From: an uncultured Opitutia bacterium | GTDB taxonomy: Bacteria > Verrucomicrobiota > Verrucomicrobiia > Opitutales > Opitutaceae | Assembly (NCBI GenBank): GCA_903902745.1 | Contig: CAIUWA010000011.1 | Location: 144,480 to 208,479, forward strand | Direction of reading: 5' to 3' | Length of the DNA: 64,000 bases | Shown here: piece by piece, positions 1 through 8,867 of the stretch | How the letters are laid out: each line of letters opens with the position of its first letter | How positions within the stretch are numbered: position 1 is the first letter of the stretch | Notes under the pieces: model-generated | Seen by the model: only the letters and a program-made list of their open reading frames with translations | The model's database searches: none | What the model was told of the DNA's origin: nothing | Position numbers and translations under genes: made by a program

Positions 1-619
1 TGGCGCCGGGCTGGAAGTTGAGCGGCGCCAGGGCCAGCGCCTTGACCTGCTCCGCCAGGGTGGCGTCGTCTGTTAGGGTCTTCTGGGCCTCGCGCAAGAC
101 CACGCCCCCGGGGCCGTTGGCGGAGGCGACGCCGGAGCGGTGAATCAGCAGGTCGTGGATGGTGATGCTGCGCTGCGCAGGGACGGTCACGTAGCCGCCG
201 GGCGCGTCCGCCTTGGCCACCGCCACCTTGGGATTGCGGAACTCCGGGAGATATTTTTCCACCGGATCGCTGAGCAGGAGCCGGTGTTCCTCCAGGAGCA
301 TCAGCACGCCGACCGTGACGATGGGCTTGGTCATGGACGCGAGCGCAAAGATGTCGTCGGTACGCATGGCCCGCTTCGTCTCTAGGTCGCCATAACCCTG
401 GGCTTCCAGCCGCACGAGCTTGCCCTTCCGGGCGACGAGCGTGACCGCACCGGGAATCTGGCCGCCTGCCTCGAGACGCTCGACGAAGGCGCCGACCCGC
501 TGCAGGCGTTCCGACGACATGCCGGCAGCCTCGGGCTTCGCCACGGGCAACGGTGGTGCGGCGCGCAAAGCGGTCGCGATCAGGATGCCAAGCAGGGGGA
601 GGGAATGACGTAGTTTCAT
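1..619 (-). CDS. Serine hydrolase, beta-lactamase (class C/esterase) family, partial
   Basis: The reading frame starts at the ATG at 619 and runs off the left edge, leaving 206 codons. The N-terminus has a short hydrophobic signal-like stretch ending near ALRAAP, so export is likely. The motif ASMTK at about residue 105 is the SxxK nucleophile motif of class C beta-lactamase-type hydrolases. Further on, SITIHDLLIHRSG matches the usual SITIRDLLTHTSG block of the family. Members cleave amide or ester bonds (peptides, esters, beta-lactams), and the substrate cannot be told from this fragment. The YxN and C-terminal HxG motifs lie outside the window. The gene is divergent from the cytochrome/DUF1592 gene, with 234 bp between them. 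Confidence 0.85.
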   Translation of the reverse strand, partial: MKLRHSLPLLGILIATALRAAPPLPVAKPEAAGMSSERLQRVGAFVERLEAGGQIPGAVTLVARKGKLVRLEAQGYGDLETKRAMRTDDIFALASMTKPIVTVGVLMLLEEHRLLLSDPVEKYLPEFRNPKVAVAKADAPGGYVTVPAQRSITIHDLLIHRSGVASANGPGGVVLREAQKTLTDDATLAEQVKALALAPLNFQPGA

Positions 620-853
620 TGGGCCGGGGTTCGAGGGGTGGGGCGGGGGGGATATTCGGAAGCGAGCCACGACCTTGTGGCGAATCGCGCGCGATAATCA
701 AACCTCCTGTGAAGGTTCGGTCCGGCCTGCGCCCGGGATAATTTATACTCGACCCTTGTCGGAGCGGATCGAGTACAGTAGGTTTCATTACCCTGCTGGC
801 AGGTCCCCGCTGAAAGGCCATCTGCCTGTGCCGACTGATTCCCCATCATCCCC

Positions 854-3800
854 ATGCGAAAAAGTTTTGCGCTCCTCGTTGTCGCGCCGCTGGTGATTTG
901 TATCGGTGCGCTGGCCTGGTTCGACTATGCGCTGCCGCGTGGCGCTCCCACCCCGGCCGTGGCGGTGGAGCGCATGCCGCAATTGCTGGAGGCGCGTTTT
1001 CGCTCAAACGTCCACCCGTTCATCGAGACCTACTGCGTCACCTGCCACGGCGGCGATAAGCCCAAGGCCCAGCTGGATCTCAGCAGCTATGCCACGGTGG
1101 ATTCGATCGCGAAGGATCCCCGCCGCTGGAGCCTGGTATTGGAGCGGCTCAAGGCGGGGGAGATGCCACCGGACGACGCCGAGAAGCAGCCCACCGCGGC
1201 CGAGCGAAAGCCCATTGTGGGCTGGATCTGGACGATGGGCGCGCTGGAGGCGAAGCGGCACGCCAACGATCCTGGCGTGGTGCTGGCCCGGCGGCTGAGC
1301 AACGCGGAATACGATTACACGATCCGCGACCTGACCGGCGTGGACATCCGCCCCACGAAGGAATTTCCCGTCGATCCCGCCAATGAGGCCGGCTTCGACA
1401 ACTCCGGCGAATCGCTCGCGATGTCGCCCGCGCTCGTGCAAAAATATCTCGAGGCCGCGAGGCTGGTCGCCGACCACGTCGTCTTTACGCCCGACGGTCT
1501 GGGCTTTGCGCCCTATCCGGTGACGACCTATGAAGATCGCGACAAATATGCCACGAAGCGCATCATTGATTTCTATAAGCGCCAGGGCGTCAGCATCGCG
1601 ACGCGCTACGATCACTATATGGCGCAGTCGCTCGACTATGCCGACTTCTTTGCTGCGGCATGGCGCTTTCAAAATCGTTCGGTCCTCGGCCGAGGCGACG
1701 CCGCGCTCGCCGATTTCGCGCAGGACGCGAAGCTCAGTCCCAAATACCTCGCCACGCTCTGGGCCACGCTGACCGCGCCCGGTGGCGACAGCGGTCCGAT
1801 CGCCGCCCTGCAGGCGCGTTGGAAAAAACTTCCTGCTCCCTCGGCCGGCAAGGAACCGGCGGATCTTCGTGACGGCTGCGCCGCCCTGCGCGATTTCATC
1901 CTGAACGTTCGGCCGCTCGTGCGGATGAAATACGAAAACCTCGTGCCCAATGGCCGGATCGTGGCCACCGGATCGCAAACGATGGTGCTCTGGAAAGACC
2001 GCCAATACGCCGAAAACCGGACCACTTACGCCGGCAATGCGCTTACCCTCGATCTTGGAAAGATCGTTAAAACCGATCCCGCCATGGCAGTCCCGACCGC
2101 CGCCGCCGCCCGTGCCCGCTACGAAGAGTCGTTCAAGCGTTTCTGCGCCGTGTTTCCCGACGCGTTTGTCGTTTATGAACGCGCCCGCATGTTTCTCGAC
2201 CGGGAGCGCGACATCCTGTCCGACCTCGAAGGACACCGTTACCTGACCGCTGGCTTTCACAGCCAGATGGGCTATTTCCGCGACGACCAACCCCTCTATG
2301 ACCTGGTTCTCGATACCGGCCAGCAACAGGAGCTCGACCGGCTTTGGTCGGAGTTCAATTTCGTCACCCAGACTCCGTTTCGCCAGCTGAAGGACTTCAT
2401 CTGGTTCGAGCGGGCCGAGCCGCCGAGCATCATGGTCGATTCGTCCTTCGCCGATTTTCGCGCGGCGGATGACGATCTCCTTTCCGAGCCCAAGCTGAAG
2501 CGGCTTGCGGAGGTTTATTTTTACCGGGCGGAAAACACGCGCGTCGCCATCCCGCCCCCCGATCAGGGGCAAGGCATAGCCTTGAATTATCGCGCTCCCG
2601 CTCCCGGCGCCACCGTGGACATCCCGCCCGGTTTCACCGAGTTCAAGCTCGACGCCACCATGCTGGGTGCCATCCGCGATTACTTCTCGGACATGAACGC
2701 CAGAATCCGCGCCCTTGAGCAGGCCCAGCGCGCTGCCGAGCCCCTCCAACTTAAGGCCCTCGTCGCGTTTGCCGGACGTGCCTCCCGCCGCCCGCTGGCC
2801 CCCGCCGAGGCGGAAAGCCTCCTCGCGTTCTATCGCTCGCTGCGCGCCGAGAAACTCACGCACGAGGACGCGATTCGCGAGTCGATCGCCAGCGTGTTGA
2901 TGTCGCCCGCCTTCACCTTCCGCGTCGACCTGCCGAACCCGAGCAGCCCGATCGCGCGCAACGGGGTGCAGCCGCTCTCCGACTACGAGCTGGCCAGCCG
3001 CCTCAGTTACTTCCTCTGGTCGAGCCTGCCCGATCAGGAGCTGATGGCGCACGCCGCCGCCGGCGATCTGCATACGCCGGATGTGCTCCTCGCCCAGGCG
3101 CGCCGCATGGCGAAGGATGAACGCGTGCGCGGCCTCGCCACCGAGTTCGCCGGCAACTGGCTCGATATCCGCCGCTTTGAGGAGCACAACGCGGTCAACC
3201 GCGACCGCTTTCCCGCCTTCACGAACGAGCTGCGCGAAGCGATGTTCGAGGAACCGATCCGTTTCACCGAGGATCTGGTGCAACGCAATGGCTCGGTGCT
3301 CGATTTCATTTACGGCCATTACACCTTCGTCAACGCCACCCTCGCGAAGCACTACGGCATGCCCGCTCCCGCCTCCGGTACCGACTGGGTGCGCGTCGAT
3401 GACGCCGACAAATACCAGCGCGGCGGTCTCCTCCCCATGGCCGCGTTCCTCACCAAGAATGCCCCGGGCCTCCGCACCAGTCCCGTGAAGCGCGGTCACT
3501 GGGTCGTGACGAAACTTCTCGGCGAGCGCATCCCGGCGCCGCCGCCGAATGTCCCGGTGCTGCCCACCGATGAAACCAAGCTCGGCAATCTCACGCTCCG
3601 CCAGACTCTCGCCCAGCATCGTGCGGACAAGACCTGCGCGAGCTGCCACAACAAATTCGACGCGATGGGCCTCGTCTTCGAGGGCTTTGGTCCCGTCGGA
3701 GAAGTGCGCACCACCGATCTCGCCGGACGCCCGGCCGAGACGAGCGCCGTGTTCCCCGACGGCAGCGAGGGCACCGGCCTCGCCGGCTTGCAGGCTTATT

Positions 3801-4021
3801 TCCGCACCAAGGTTCAATCCGAGTTTCTCGACAATCTCTCGCGAAAATTGCTGGCTTACGCCCTCGGTCGCACACTCCTCCCTTCCGATGATCCCGTCGT
3901 CGCCACCATGATCCAGAGGCTTGCTGCCGATGGCTATCGCTTCGACACCATGATCGACCAGATCGTGACCAGCCCGCAGTTTCTCCACAAACGCGTTGCA
4001 CCCGACTTCGCCAACAACTGA
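854..4021 (+). CDS. DUF1592-type planctomycete cytochrome c protein
   Basis: 1055 residues with an N-terminal hydrophobic anchor or signal (residues 5-25). A haem-binding CVTCH sits at residues 61-65, followed by the GGDKPKAQLDL stretch typical of planctomycete cytochrome c domains. Next come a DUF1587-like segment (RRLSNAEYDYTIRDLTG), a DUF1595-like segment near 630-690, DUF1592 (PLSDYELASRLSYFLWSSLP onward), DUF1588 (RGGLLPMAAFLT onward) and DUF1585 at the C-terminus. A second haem motif, CASCH, starts at residue 928. This order is characteristic of large extracytoplasmic proteins of Planctomycetes and Verrucomicrobia; their reaction is unknown, though a redox role is likely. Only 3 bp separate it from the DUF1552 gene, its usual partner, so they are surely co-transcribed. 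Confidence 0.9.
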   Translation: MRKSFALLVVAPLVICIGALAWFDYALPRGAPTPAVAVERMPQLLEARFRSNVHPFIETYCVTCHGGDKPKAQLDLSSYATVDSIAKDPRRWSLVLERLKAGEMPPDDAEKQPTAAERKPIVGWIWTMGALEAKRHANDPGVVLARRLSNAEYDYTIRDLTGVDIRPTKEFPVDPANEAGFDNSGESLAMSPALVQKYLEAARLVADHVVFTPDGLGFAPYPVTTYEDRDKYATKRIIDFYKRQGVSIATRYDHYMAQSLDYADFFAAAWRFQNRSVLGRGDAALADFAQDAKLSPKYLATLWATLTAPGGDSGPIAALQARWKKLPAPSAGKEPADLRDGCAALRDFILNVRPLVRMKYENLVPNGRIVATGSQTMVLWKDRQYAENRTTYAGNALTLDLGKIVKTDPAMAVPTAAAARARYEESFKRFCAVFPDAFVVYERARMFLDRERDILSDLEGHRYLTAGFHSQMGYFRDDQPLYDLVLDTGQQQELDRLWSEFNFVTQTPFRQLKDFIWFERAEPPSIMVDSSFADFRAADDDLLSEPKLKRLAEVYFYRAENTRVAIPPPDQGQGIALNYRAPAPGATVDIPPGFTEFKLDATMLGAIRDYFSDMNARIRALEQAQRAAEPLQLKALVAFAGRASRRPLAPAEAESLLAFYRSLRAEKLTHEDAIRESIASVLMSPAFTFRVDLPNPSSPIARNGVQPLSDYELASRLSYFLWSSLPDQELMAHAAAGDLHTPDVLLAQARRMAKDERVRGLATEFAGNWLDIRRFEEHNAVNRDRFPAFTNELREAMFEEPIRFTEDLVQRNGSVLDFIYGHYTFVNATLAKHYGMPAPASGTDWVRVDDADKYQRGGLLPMAAFLTKNAPGLRTSPVKRGHWVVTKLLGERIPAPPPNVPVLPTDETKLGNLTLRQTLAQHRADKTCASCHNKFDAMGLVFEGFGPVGEVRTTDLAGRPAETSAVFPDGSEGTGLAGLQAYFRTKVQSEFLDNLSRKLLAYALGRTLLPSDDPVVATMIQRLAADGYRFDTMIDQIVTSPQFLHKRVAPDFANN

Positions 4022-4024
4022 TCC

Positions 4025-5368
4025 ATGAGCAATTCACTTCCCTGCAACGGTCATCAGTTCACCCGCCGCCGCTTCCTTCACGGGGCCGGCGTCGTCATGG
4101 CGCTCCCTTGGCTCGAGTCGCTCCCCGTCTGGGGCGCGGAGCCGATGACCAAGCAGGGCACGCCCGCCGCCAGCCCGAAACGTCTCGCCGTGATGTTCAT
4201 GGCGAACGGCATCAACCAGAAGTACTGGACCGCGAGCGGTGCCGGAGCGGAGATGCAGCTCGGCGAGAGCCTTGCCCCGTTGGAGCCGGTGAAGACCAAG
4301 ATCAATTACGTCAAGGGACTCTTCAACCAGGCCGCGGTCGGCGTCGGCATTCATCCCGGCATGACGGGCAACCTGCTTTCGGGCGCGCCGCTCACCAAGG
4401 GCGCCGAGCTCCACGGTGGGGTCAGCATGGATCAGGTGCTTGCCGCCCGCATCGGCGACCAGACCGTGCAGCCGAGCATGGTGCTGGGCTGTGAACAGCC
4501 GGTCACCGGTTACCACGAGACCAACTTCTCGATGGCCTACAGCTCCCACATCTCGTGGCAGACGCCGACCTCGCCGGTGCCGATGGAGGTCTATCCCTCG
4601 CTCGCCTTCGACAGCCTCTTCGACAATCGCGGCGCGCAGCGCAACCAGAGTGTCCTTGATCGCGTAAAGGACCAGGCCGACACCCTCGGCCGTCAGGTGA
4701 GCGCCGCCGACAAGGCCAAGATCGACGAATATCTTACCAGCGTTCGCGAAGTGGAGAAGCGCGCCGAAAACATGCGCGCCGCGAAAGCCAAGGCGGACGC
4801 CAAGGGCCAGGGAGCAGACATCCCCGTGATCGCCATGAAGCGCCCGGAGAACGGCCTCCCCGAGGACATCCGGGAGCACATGCGCCTCATGTGCGACATC
4901 GTTGCGCTCGGCTTCCAGACCGACAAAACCCGCCTGGCGACCCTCCTGCTCTGCCGCGACATCTCGGGCTTGGTTTACCCCTTCCTCGACGCGAAGCTCG
5001 CCCACCATCTCGCGAGCCACGAGGACGACGATGCGTTCATGCGCATCAACAAATATTACGTGAGCCAGTATGCCTACCTCATCCAAAAACTGGCCGCGAT
5101 GAAGGAAGGCGAAGGCACCGTGCTCGACAATTCCTGCATTGTTTTCATGTCGAACATGTGGTCCGGCAAAAACCACGACAGCGGCAAAGTGCCGCTCCTC
5201 ACCGCCGGCTCACTCGGCGGCACGTTGGAAACGGGGCGGGTGCTCGACTACTTGGACGCCGGCAACGAAAACCGGAAACTCTGCAGCCTCTATCTTTCGC
5301 TCATGGACCGGATGGGCGTTAAGCTCGACAAGTTCGGCGACGCCGACGCTCGGCTCGCGGGGATTTAG
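4025..5368 (+). CDS. DUF1552 protein with Tat signal
   Basis: 447 residues. The N-terminus FTRRRFLHGAGVVMALPWLE is a twin-arginine signal, so the folded protein is probably exported. The body matches the DUF1552 family: GINQKYWT near residue 65, the HPGMTGNLLSGAP segment, and a C-terminal MSNMWSGKNHDSGKVPLL block. DUF1552 proteins resemble sulfatase or alkaline-phosphatase folds of the DUF1501 type and are nearly always encoded beside DUF1592/DUF1588 cytochromes, as here. Their activity is unknown. The ATG follows the upstream stop by 3 bp, indicating one operon. The gene faces the convergent VOC gene across 24 bp. Confidence 0.9.
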   Translation: MSNSLPCNGHQFTRRRFLHGAGVVMALPWLESLPVWGAEPMTKQGTPAASPKRLAVMFMANGINQKYWTASGAGAEMQLGESLAPLEPVKTKINYVKGLFNQAAVGVGIHPGMTGNLLSGAPLTKGAELHGGVSMDQVLAARIGDQTVQPSMVLGCEQPVTGYHETNFSMAYSSHISWQTPTSPVPMEVYPSLAFDSLFDNRGAQRNQSVLDRVKDQADTLGRQVSAADKAKIDEYLTSVREVEKRAENMRAAKAKADAKGQGADIPVIAMKRPENGLPEDIREHMRLMCDIVALGFQTDKTRLATLLLCRDISGLVYPFLDAKLAHHLASHEDDDAFMRINKYYVSQYAYLIQKLAAMKEGEGTVLDNSCIVFMSNMWSGKNHDSGKVPLLTAGSLGGTLETGRVLDYLDAGNENRKLCSLYLSLMDRMGVKLDKFGDADARLAGI

Positions 5369-5392
5369 GGTTTCCTGCTGCTACACGGATCT

Positions 5393-5854
5393 CTACGCCT
5401 CCCGGAAATCCTCGCCGGTGAACTGGCGGCTGGCCGGCGTGTATTCCTGGAGCTCGATCAGGTTGCCGTCGGGATCCTTGACCCAGGCCTGGCGCGAGTT
5501 GTCGTTGCCCGTCTTTTGCCCGGTCACGGAGACGCCGCGAGACTCGATCAGCCGGACATATTCATCCAAGCCTTCAACCTGCAGGCAGAAGTGGTTGTAA
5601 CGCGCCAGCCACGGATCCCGCGGATCCTCGAGCGGCTCCAGGGGCTTTGGCGAATTGCTCCGGCGGTGCGCGTCGGCATGGTCAAAGACCTCGATGAACG
5701 TCGTGGCGCCGAAGGCGAAGTAACAGCCGATCGGCCGTCCGTCCTTGGCGAGATAACGGAACTTGAGGGTCGCTCCCAGCTGGTCGCGGTAGAATACCGT
5801 CAATTTGTCCAGCTGGCTCGTTTTCAAGCACAGGTGTGCCAGTTGTTTGATCAT
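5393..5854 (-). CDS. VOC family (glyoxalase/dioxygenase fold) protein
   Basis: 153 residues starting MIKQLAHLCLKTSQLDKLTV. The ATG at 5854 is chosen because the family's first beta-strand begins there. The frame stays open upstream but overlaps the neighbouring gene. Two paired beta-alpha-beta-beta-beta modules are visible: the first has the metal-ligand-type His in LAHLCLKT, and the second contains YNHFCLQVEGLDEYV and ends with DPDGNLIELQEY, the hallmark of vicinal-oxygen-chelate enzymes. Members isomerise, cleave or oxidise small molecules at a divalent metal, but the substrate cannot be inferred. It lies 11 bp after the stop of the uncharacterised gene upstream, so the two are probably co-transcribed. 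Confidence 0.85.
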   Translation of the reverse strand: MIKQLAHLCLKTSQLDKLTVFYRDQLGATLKFRYLAKDGRPIGCYFAFGATTFIEVFDHADAHRRSNSPKPLEPLEDPRDPWLARYNHFCLQVEGLDEYVRLIESRGVSVTGQKTGNDNSRQAWVKDPDGNLIELQEYTPASRQFTGEDFREA

Positions 5855-5865
5855 GATTTTTCTGG

Positions 5866-6927
5866 TTAAAGCCGACCATCCGGGTTCACGGCACGCTCCA
5901 GCATGTAAAGCCAGTCCAAGCCGGCGATGTCCTTCCTGGACTCCATCTGTTGCTTGATGAAGCGCAGCGGTTGCGCCGTCACCTCCGTGACCCAAGCGGT
6001 CTGGGTGCTGAGATTCTCGATCCTTTCGCCGCGGTATATGTTCTTCCGGAGCACCCGGATCGTGCTGACAAAGTCCAGGCGGGACTTGGTTTTGTCGATG
6101 CCGTCCACGCGGATGATCACGTCATCTCCGACGAGGCGGGTTTCGGTGAAGGCGACATAGGGGTTGGAATTGGCGGCGTGCTTCTGCTGGTCGAGGGGGT
6201 TGAGGATCTTGAACCGCAGCCACTGCTCGCGGATGCTGGCGGCCGCGGCCTGGCGGCTTTGCAGAAAGGGATCCTGTGAGATGGAGCCCTGCACGATCTC
6301 GTTGCCGAGGCGGATGTCCTCGTCGACCAGCATTTGATACAGTACCAGCAGATCGATCAGGTGCTGCTCGAGCAGGAGCAGAAACGCGGAAAAATAGAGC
6401 GGCTCCTGCGCGTGCAGCCGGTCGAGGAGCATCCGCACGACCTGGGGTTCCCCGATCGCGCCCGCGGCCAGTTCGCCCTTCGCATGCAGGTCCGCGAGTT
6501 TGCGGGCCACGCGATGCGGCGTCGCGGATCCGGCCAGATCTCTGATCAACGCCTGCTCGGCCGGTGAGGGGAGCCGATGGAGACCGGCGAGCGTCCGCTG
6601 CACGTCATCCAGCCAGAAAACGGCGCGGGCGCGGTTTTCCGTGTTAACGTAATAAAGGATCCATCCGTCGCCTTCCGCCTCCCCGGTGGCATAGGTGAAG
6701 TTGACGCTGCGGAGCAAATCCTTCGCCAAGGTATTGCCCGCCGCGTTTTTGGCTGCGACGGCGAACAGTGCCCAGGCATCCGGTCCGATCGCTAGGTTGC
6801 ACCCGAAGTCCCTGACCTGTGGCCGGAGAAAACCCAGGATTTCCTGATCATCCATCACCATCGCCGGGCCACTGAGCGGAAACGGGGCGCCCGAGGTGGA
6901 GGAGGGGATCGGAGGCGTGGAGGACAC
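5866..6927 (-). CDS. Uncharacterised protein, about 350 residues
   Basis: I do not recognise this family. The frame starts at a GTG at 6927; in-frame ATGs at 6861 (MVMDDQEIL) and 6855 are plausible alternatives because the first 20 residues are Ser/Pro-rich and look non-coding. There is no signal peptide. The centre (about residues 170-210) is a leucine-rich, probably helical stretch (FSAFLLLLEQHLIDLLVLYQM) that may be buried or membrane-associated. The C-terminal third is charged and mixed alpha/beta. It lies between a secreted cupin gene (10 bp upstream) and the VOC gene (11 bp downstream), which suggests a three-gene operon. No catalytic motif is evident. Confidence 0.7.
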   Translation of the reverse strand: MSSTPPIPSSTSGAPFPLSGPAMVMDDQEILGFLRPQVRDFGCNLAIGPDAWALFAVAAKNAAGNTLAKDLLRSVNFTYATGEAEGDGWILYYVNTENRARAVFWLDDVQRTLAGLHRLPSPAEQALIRDLAGSATPHRVARKLADLHAKGELAAGAIGEPQVVRMLLDRLHAQEPLYFSAFLLLLEQHLIDLLVLYQMLVDEDIRLGNEIVQGSISQDPFLQSRQAAAASIREQWLRFKILNPLDQQKHAANSNPYVAFTETRLVGDDVIIRVDGIDKTKSRLDFVSTIRVLRKNIYRGERIENLSTQTAWVTEVTAQPLRFIKQQMESRKDIAGLDWLYMLERAVNPDGRL

Positions 6928-6937
6928 GGGACGGAGC

Positions 6938-7399
6938 TCAGCTCTTTGGCGTGAGCGGCGTGTAATAGTAGATGTCCGTGTAGGTGACCGGGACCTTGCC
7001 GGGATTGCGCAGGAAGGTGGTCGCGCCGGAGGCGAGAAAAATGACCGAGCCGGGGCCGCCGGTCTTGGACGTGCCGTTCCAGTTCGCCTCGAGGGTGCCT
7101 TCCTTGACGATGACGATCTCCTCCTGCAGGTGCAGGGTGGGCGGATTGCTGCGCTCGCCGGGATTGAGGGTGGAGATATGGCAGTGAATCTTGTCGAGAG
7201 TGGTCGTGGTGCCCTCGAACACCATGCGGCGCTCGCCCGTCGGCAGCGTGGCGGGCGTCAACTTTGTCCAGTCGTAGAGTTCGGAGGTCAGTTTTTCCAA
7301 GGCTGGGGCGGGAGCGGCCGCCTTGGGTGCCGACGGGGTTTGGGCATAGAGCGCCCCGATGAGGGCGGCGGAGAGGGCGAACGGAATGAGGAATTTCAT
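6938..7399 (-). CDS. Secreted cupin-domain protein
   Basis: 153 residues from the ATG at 7399, which begins a clear signal peptide (MKFLIPFALSAALIGALYAQ). The frame remains open upstream, but that part encodes no signal or domain. The cupin core is visible: HCHISTLNPGERSNPP, then HLQEEIVIVKEGTLEANWNG (first motif with His and Glu ligands), then GPGSVIFLASGATTFLRNPG (second motif). This is a single-domain beta-barrel, probably metal-binding and in the periplasm. Its function is unknown; such cupins often accompany sugar metabolism in this phylum. It is the first gene of the probable operon with the two downstream minus-strand genes. Confidence 0.85.
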   Translation of the reverse strand: MKFLIPFALSAALIGALYAQTPSAPKAAAPAPALEKLTSELYDWTKLTPATLPTGERRMVFEGTTTTLDKIHCHISTLNPGERSNPPTLHLQEEIVIVKEGTLEANWNGTSKTGGPGSVIFLASGATTFLRNPGKVPVTYTDIYYYTPLTPKS

Positions 7400-7526
7400 G
7401 GTAGGGTGAGGGTGCGGAAACAAACACAACGATGGGGATTTCCACTGCGGGTTGTCGAGAATGCAGCCGCGGTCCTTTCCATCTGTGATTGAGTCCGCTC
7501 GACTTGAATCATCGTCCACAACGGAC

Positions 7527-7632
7527 TCCCCTACGACAAACGGCGGTCATCCGCCTTCGCTGAAGTTTACCCGCCTTTGGCGGCGCCAGAGGCGACCAGG
7601 GCTATGGCGGACAAGTTGACCGCCGCTACATC
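7527..7632. repeat. Mosaic of palindromic intergenic repeats
   Basis: Three short palindromes follow one another: GGCGGTCATCCGCC, then CGCCTTTGGCGGCG, then a GCTATGGCGGACAAGT-type unit closing with ACCGCCGCTACA (7601-7630). The last unit recurs almost unchanged at 22401-22430 and in part at 37375-37390, so this is a dispersed family and not a local hairpin. It occupies most of the roughly 300 bp between the cupin gene and the aldolase gene; I see no gene there. Confidence 0.8.
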
Positions 7633-7649
7633 TTCGTCGGTTGACGCAA

Positions 7650-7679
7650 AAAAAGGGCGTCCTGGAGGACGCCCTTTTT
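7650..7679 (-). terminator. Rho-independent terminator, bidirectional
   Basis: A 13-bp perfect stem (AAAAAGGGCGTCC paired with GGACGCCCTTTTT) around a four-base loop, flanked by A and T runs on either side. It lies 22 bp beyond the stop of the minus-strand aldolase gene and so most likely ends that transcript. The A/T tails would also work in the other direction. Confidence 0.9.
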
Positions 7680-7701
7680 CACAGTCTGTTCTCTGGCCTG
7701 A

Positions 7702-8811
7702 TTAGGCCTTGAGATAGGGCTTCATGTAGGTGTTGAGAGCGTCGCGGATTTCCTTGTCGGTGAGACGGGGACCGCCGGCGGCGCGTCCGCCGCCACCACC
7801 GCCGCCGCCTTTTCCTGCTGCTCCACCGCCCGCGCCACCACCGCCGGCTTTCCGGGACTTGTAGCCGGGCTTGAAGACTCCCCGAATGGCGAGGACGTCG
7901 CTCCAGTCGGCGGTGCCGAGGCTGGCGAAGGCCATGATGCGGCCGAACATGTCGAAGGCCTGCTGACGCTTGCCTGCATGCCAGAGGTCGAAGGTCTGGG
8001 CGTAAACGTCAGCCAGTCCCGTGTACGGGCAGTGCCCGACGAAGCCCAGTTCCATCTCGTTGATCATCGTGCGCACGCCCTGGCCCGAGAACACATGGAG
8101 CTGGTCGTTGGTCTTCTGGCGCAGCTCGGCAATGCGCTCGAGCGGAACGCCGGCCTCGTCCTTGACCTGCCGCACAGTGGGGATCGTTTTGAACATCTCG
8201 ACGATCAGGTCGACGCTCATGTTGCCCTGGCTCTGGACGAACAAGGGCAGTGCGGTCATGCGGCCGATCTGCTGGTAATAGTCGAGGAGGACCTTTTCGT
8301 CCGTCACATTTGCGGGCGGGAGCGCGCAGAGGGCATCCGCCCCCGTCTTGGCGGCGTGCTTCGCGTAACGTTCAACCTCCGCGGAGTCCCCGGTCTTCGA
8401 CTGGACTCCGATCACGAGCGTCGTCGCCCCACCCTTGTTGGCAGCGACGAGGGCCTCGGCTCCAGCCATGCGTTCCGGCTCGGTGAGCATGGTCCAGTCG
8501 CTGGCGATCTGCGGCCAGATGAAGCCGTGCACACCGCCGCGGTTGCAGAACGGCATTTGCGCCGCCAGCGACTCGAGGTCGAGCTTGTCGTCCGCGGTGA
8601 ACGGGGTCTGCCCGATGGGGAAGAGGCCGCGCAGCTTCTTCGGCCCGGGGCTCAGATCCATGGGCGGAGCGGTGCCCGCGCCGAAGTCGACCGCCTGGGC
8701 GCTGCGGGACGACAGGGCGAGGCCCAGGGCGCCCGCGCCCAGATAGTGGAGGAAGTCCCGCCGGGGCAGGCTGGTGGCGGGGCGGTCGGAGGAGGGTAAT
8801 CTAGGATTCAT
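7702..8811 (-). CDS. Tat-exported dihydrodipicolinate-synthase-family aldolase (copy 1)
   Basis: 369 residues. The N-terminus PRRDFLHYLGAGALGLAL is a twin-arginine signal, unusual for this normally cytoplasmic TIM-barrel family. The family's Schiff-base lysine is present at K217 in PTVRQVKDEAG. The usual TTGE motif is replaced by WPQIASDW (about 99-106), and the conserved Tyr of the YNxP motif appears as Gln (LFVQSQG), so it is not a classical DapA. Family members cleave or form 2-keto acids, such as KDG-type aldolases. Residues 323-347 are a glycine-rich low-complexity insert near the C-terminus. It shares high similarity with the gene at 14317-15378. It lies 56 bp downstream of the enolase-superfamily gene and before a strong terminator. 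Confidence 0.88.
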   Translation of the reverse strand: MNPRLPSSDRPATSLPRRDFLHYLGAGALGLALSSRSAQAVDFGAGTAPPMDLSPGPKKLRGLFPIGQTPFTADDKLDLESLAAQMPFCNRGGVHGFIWPQIASDWTMLTEPERMAGAEALVAANKGGATTLVIGVQSKTGDSAEVERYAKHAAKTGADALCALPPANVTDEKVLLDYYQQIGRMTALPLFVQSQGNMSVDLIVEMFKTIPTVRQVKDEAGVPLERIAELRQKTNDQLHVFSGQGVRTMINEMELGFVGHCPYTGLADVYAQTFDLWHAGKRQQAFDMFGRIMAFASLGTADWSDVLAIRGVFKPGYKSRKAGGGGAGGGAAGKGGGGGGGGRAAGGPRLTDKEIRDALNTYMKPYLKA

Positions 8812-8867
8812 GGCTTGTTTTTCTATTCCGGAATTTTTCCGGCATGGGGTGGTGAAACGCAGGGAAA

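Noticed and set aside
1004..3988. Very long open frame antisense to the DUF1592 gene
   Set aside because: High-GC codon usage on the sense strand opens the opposite frame; its translation is low-complexity Arg/Gly/His-rich with no domain. Similar antisense frames opposite purF, valS, glnD, the helicase and the histidine kinase were rejected for the same reason.
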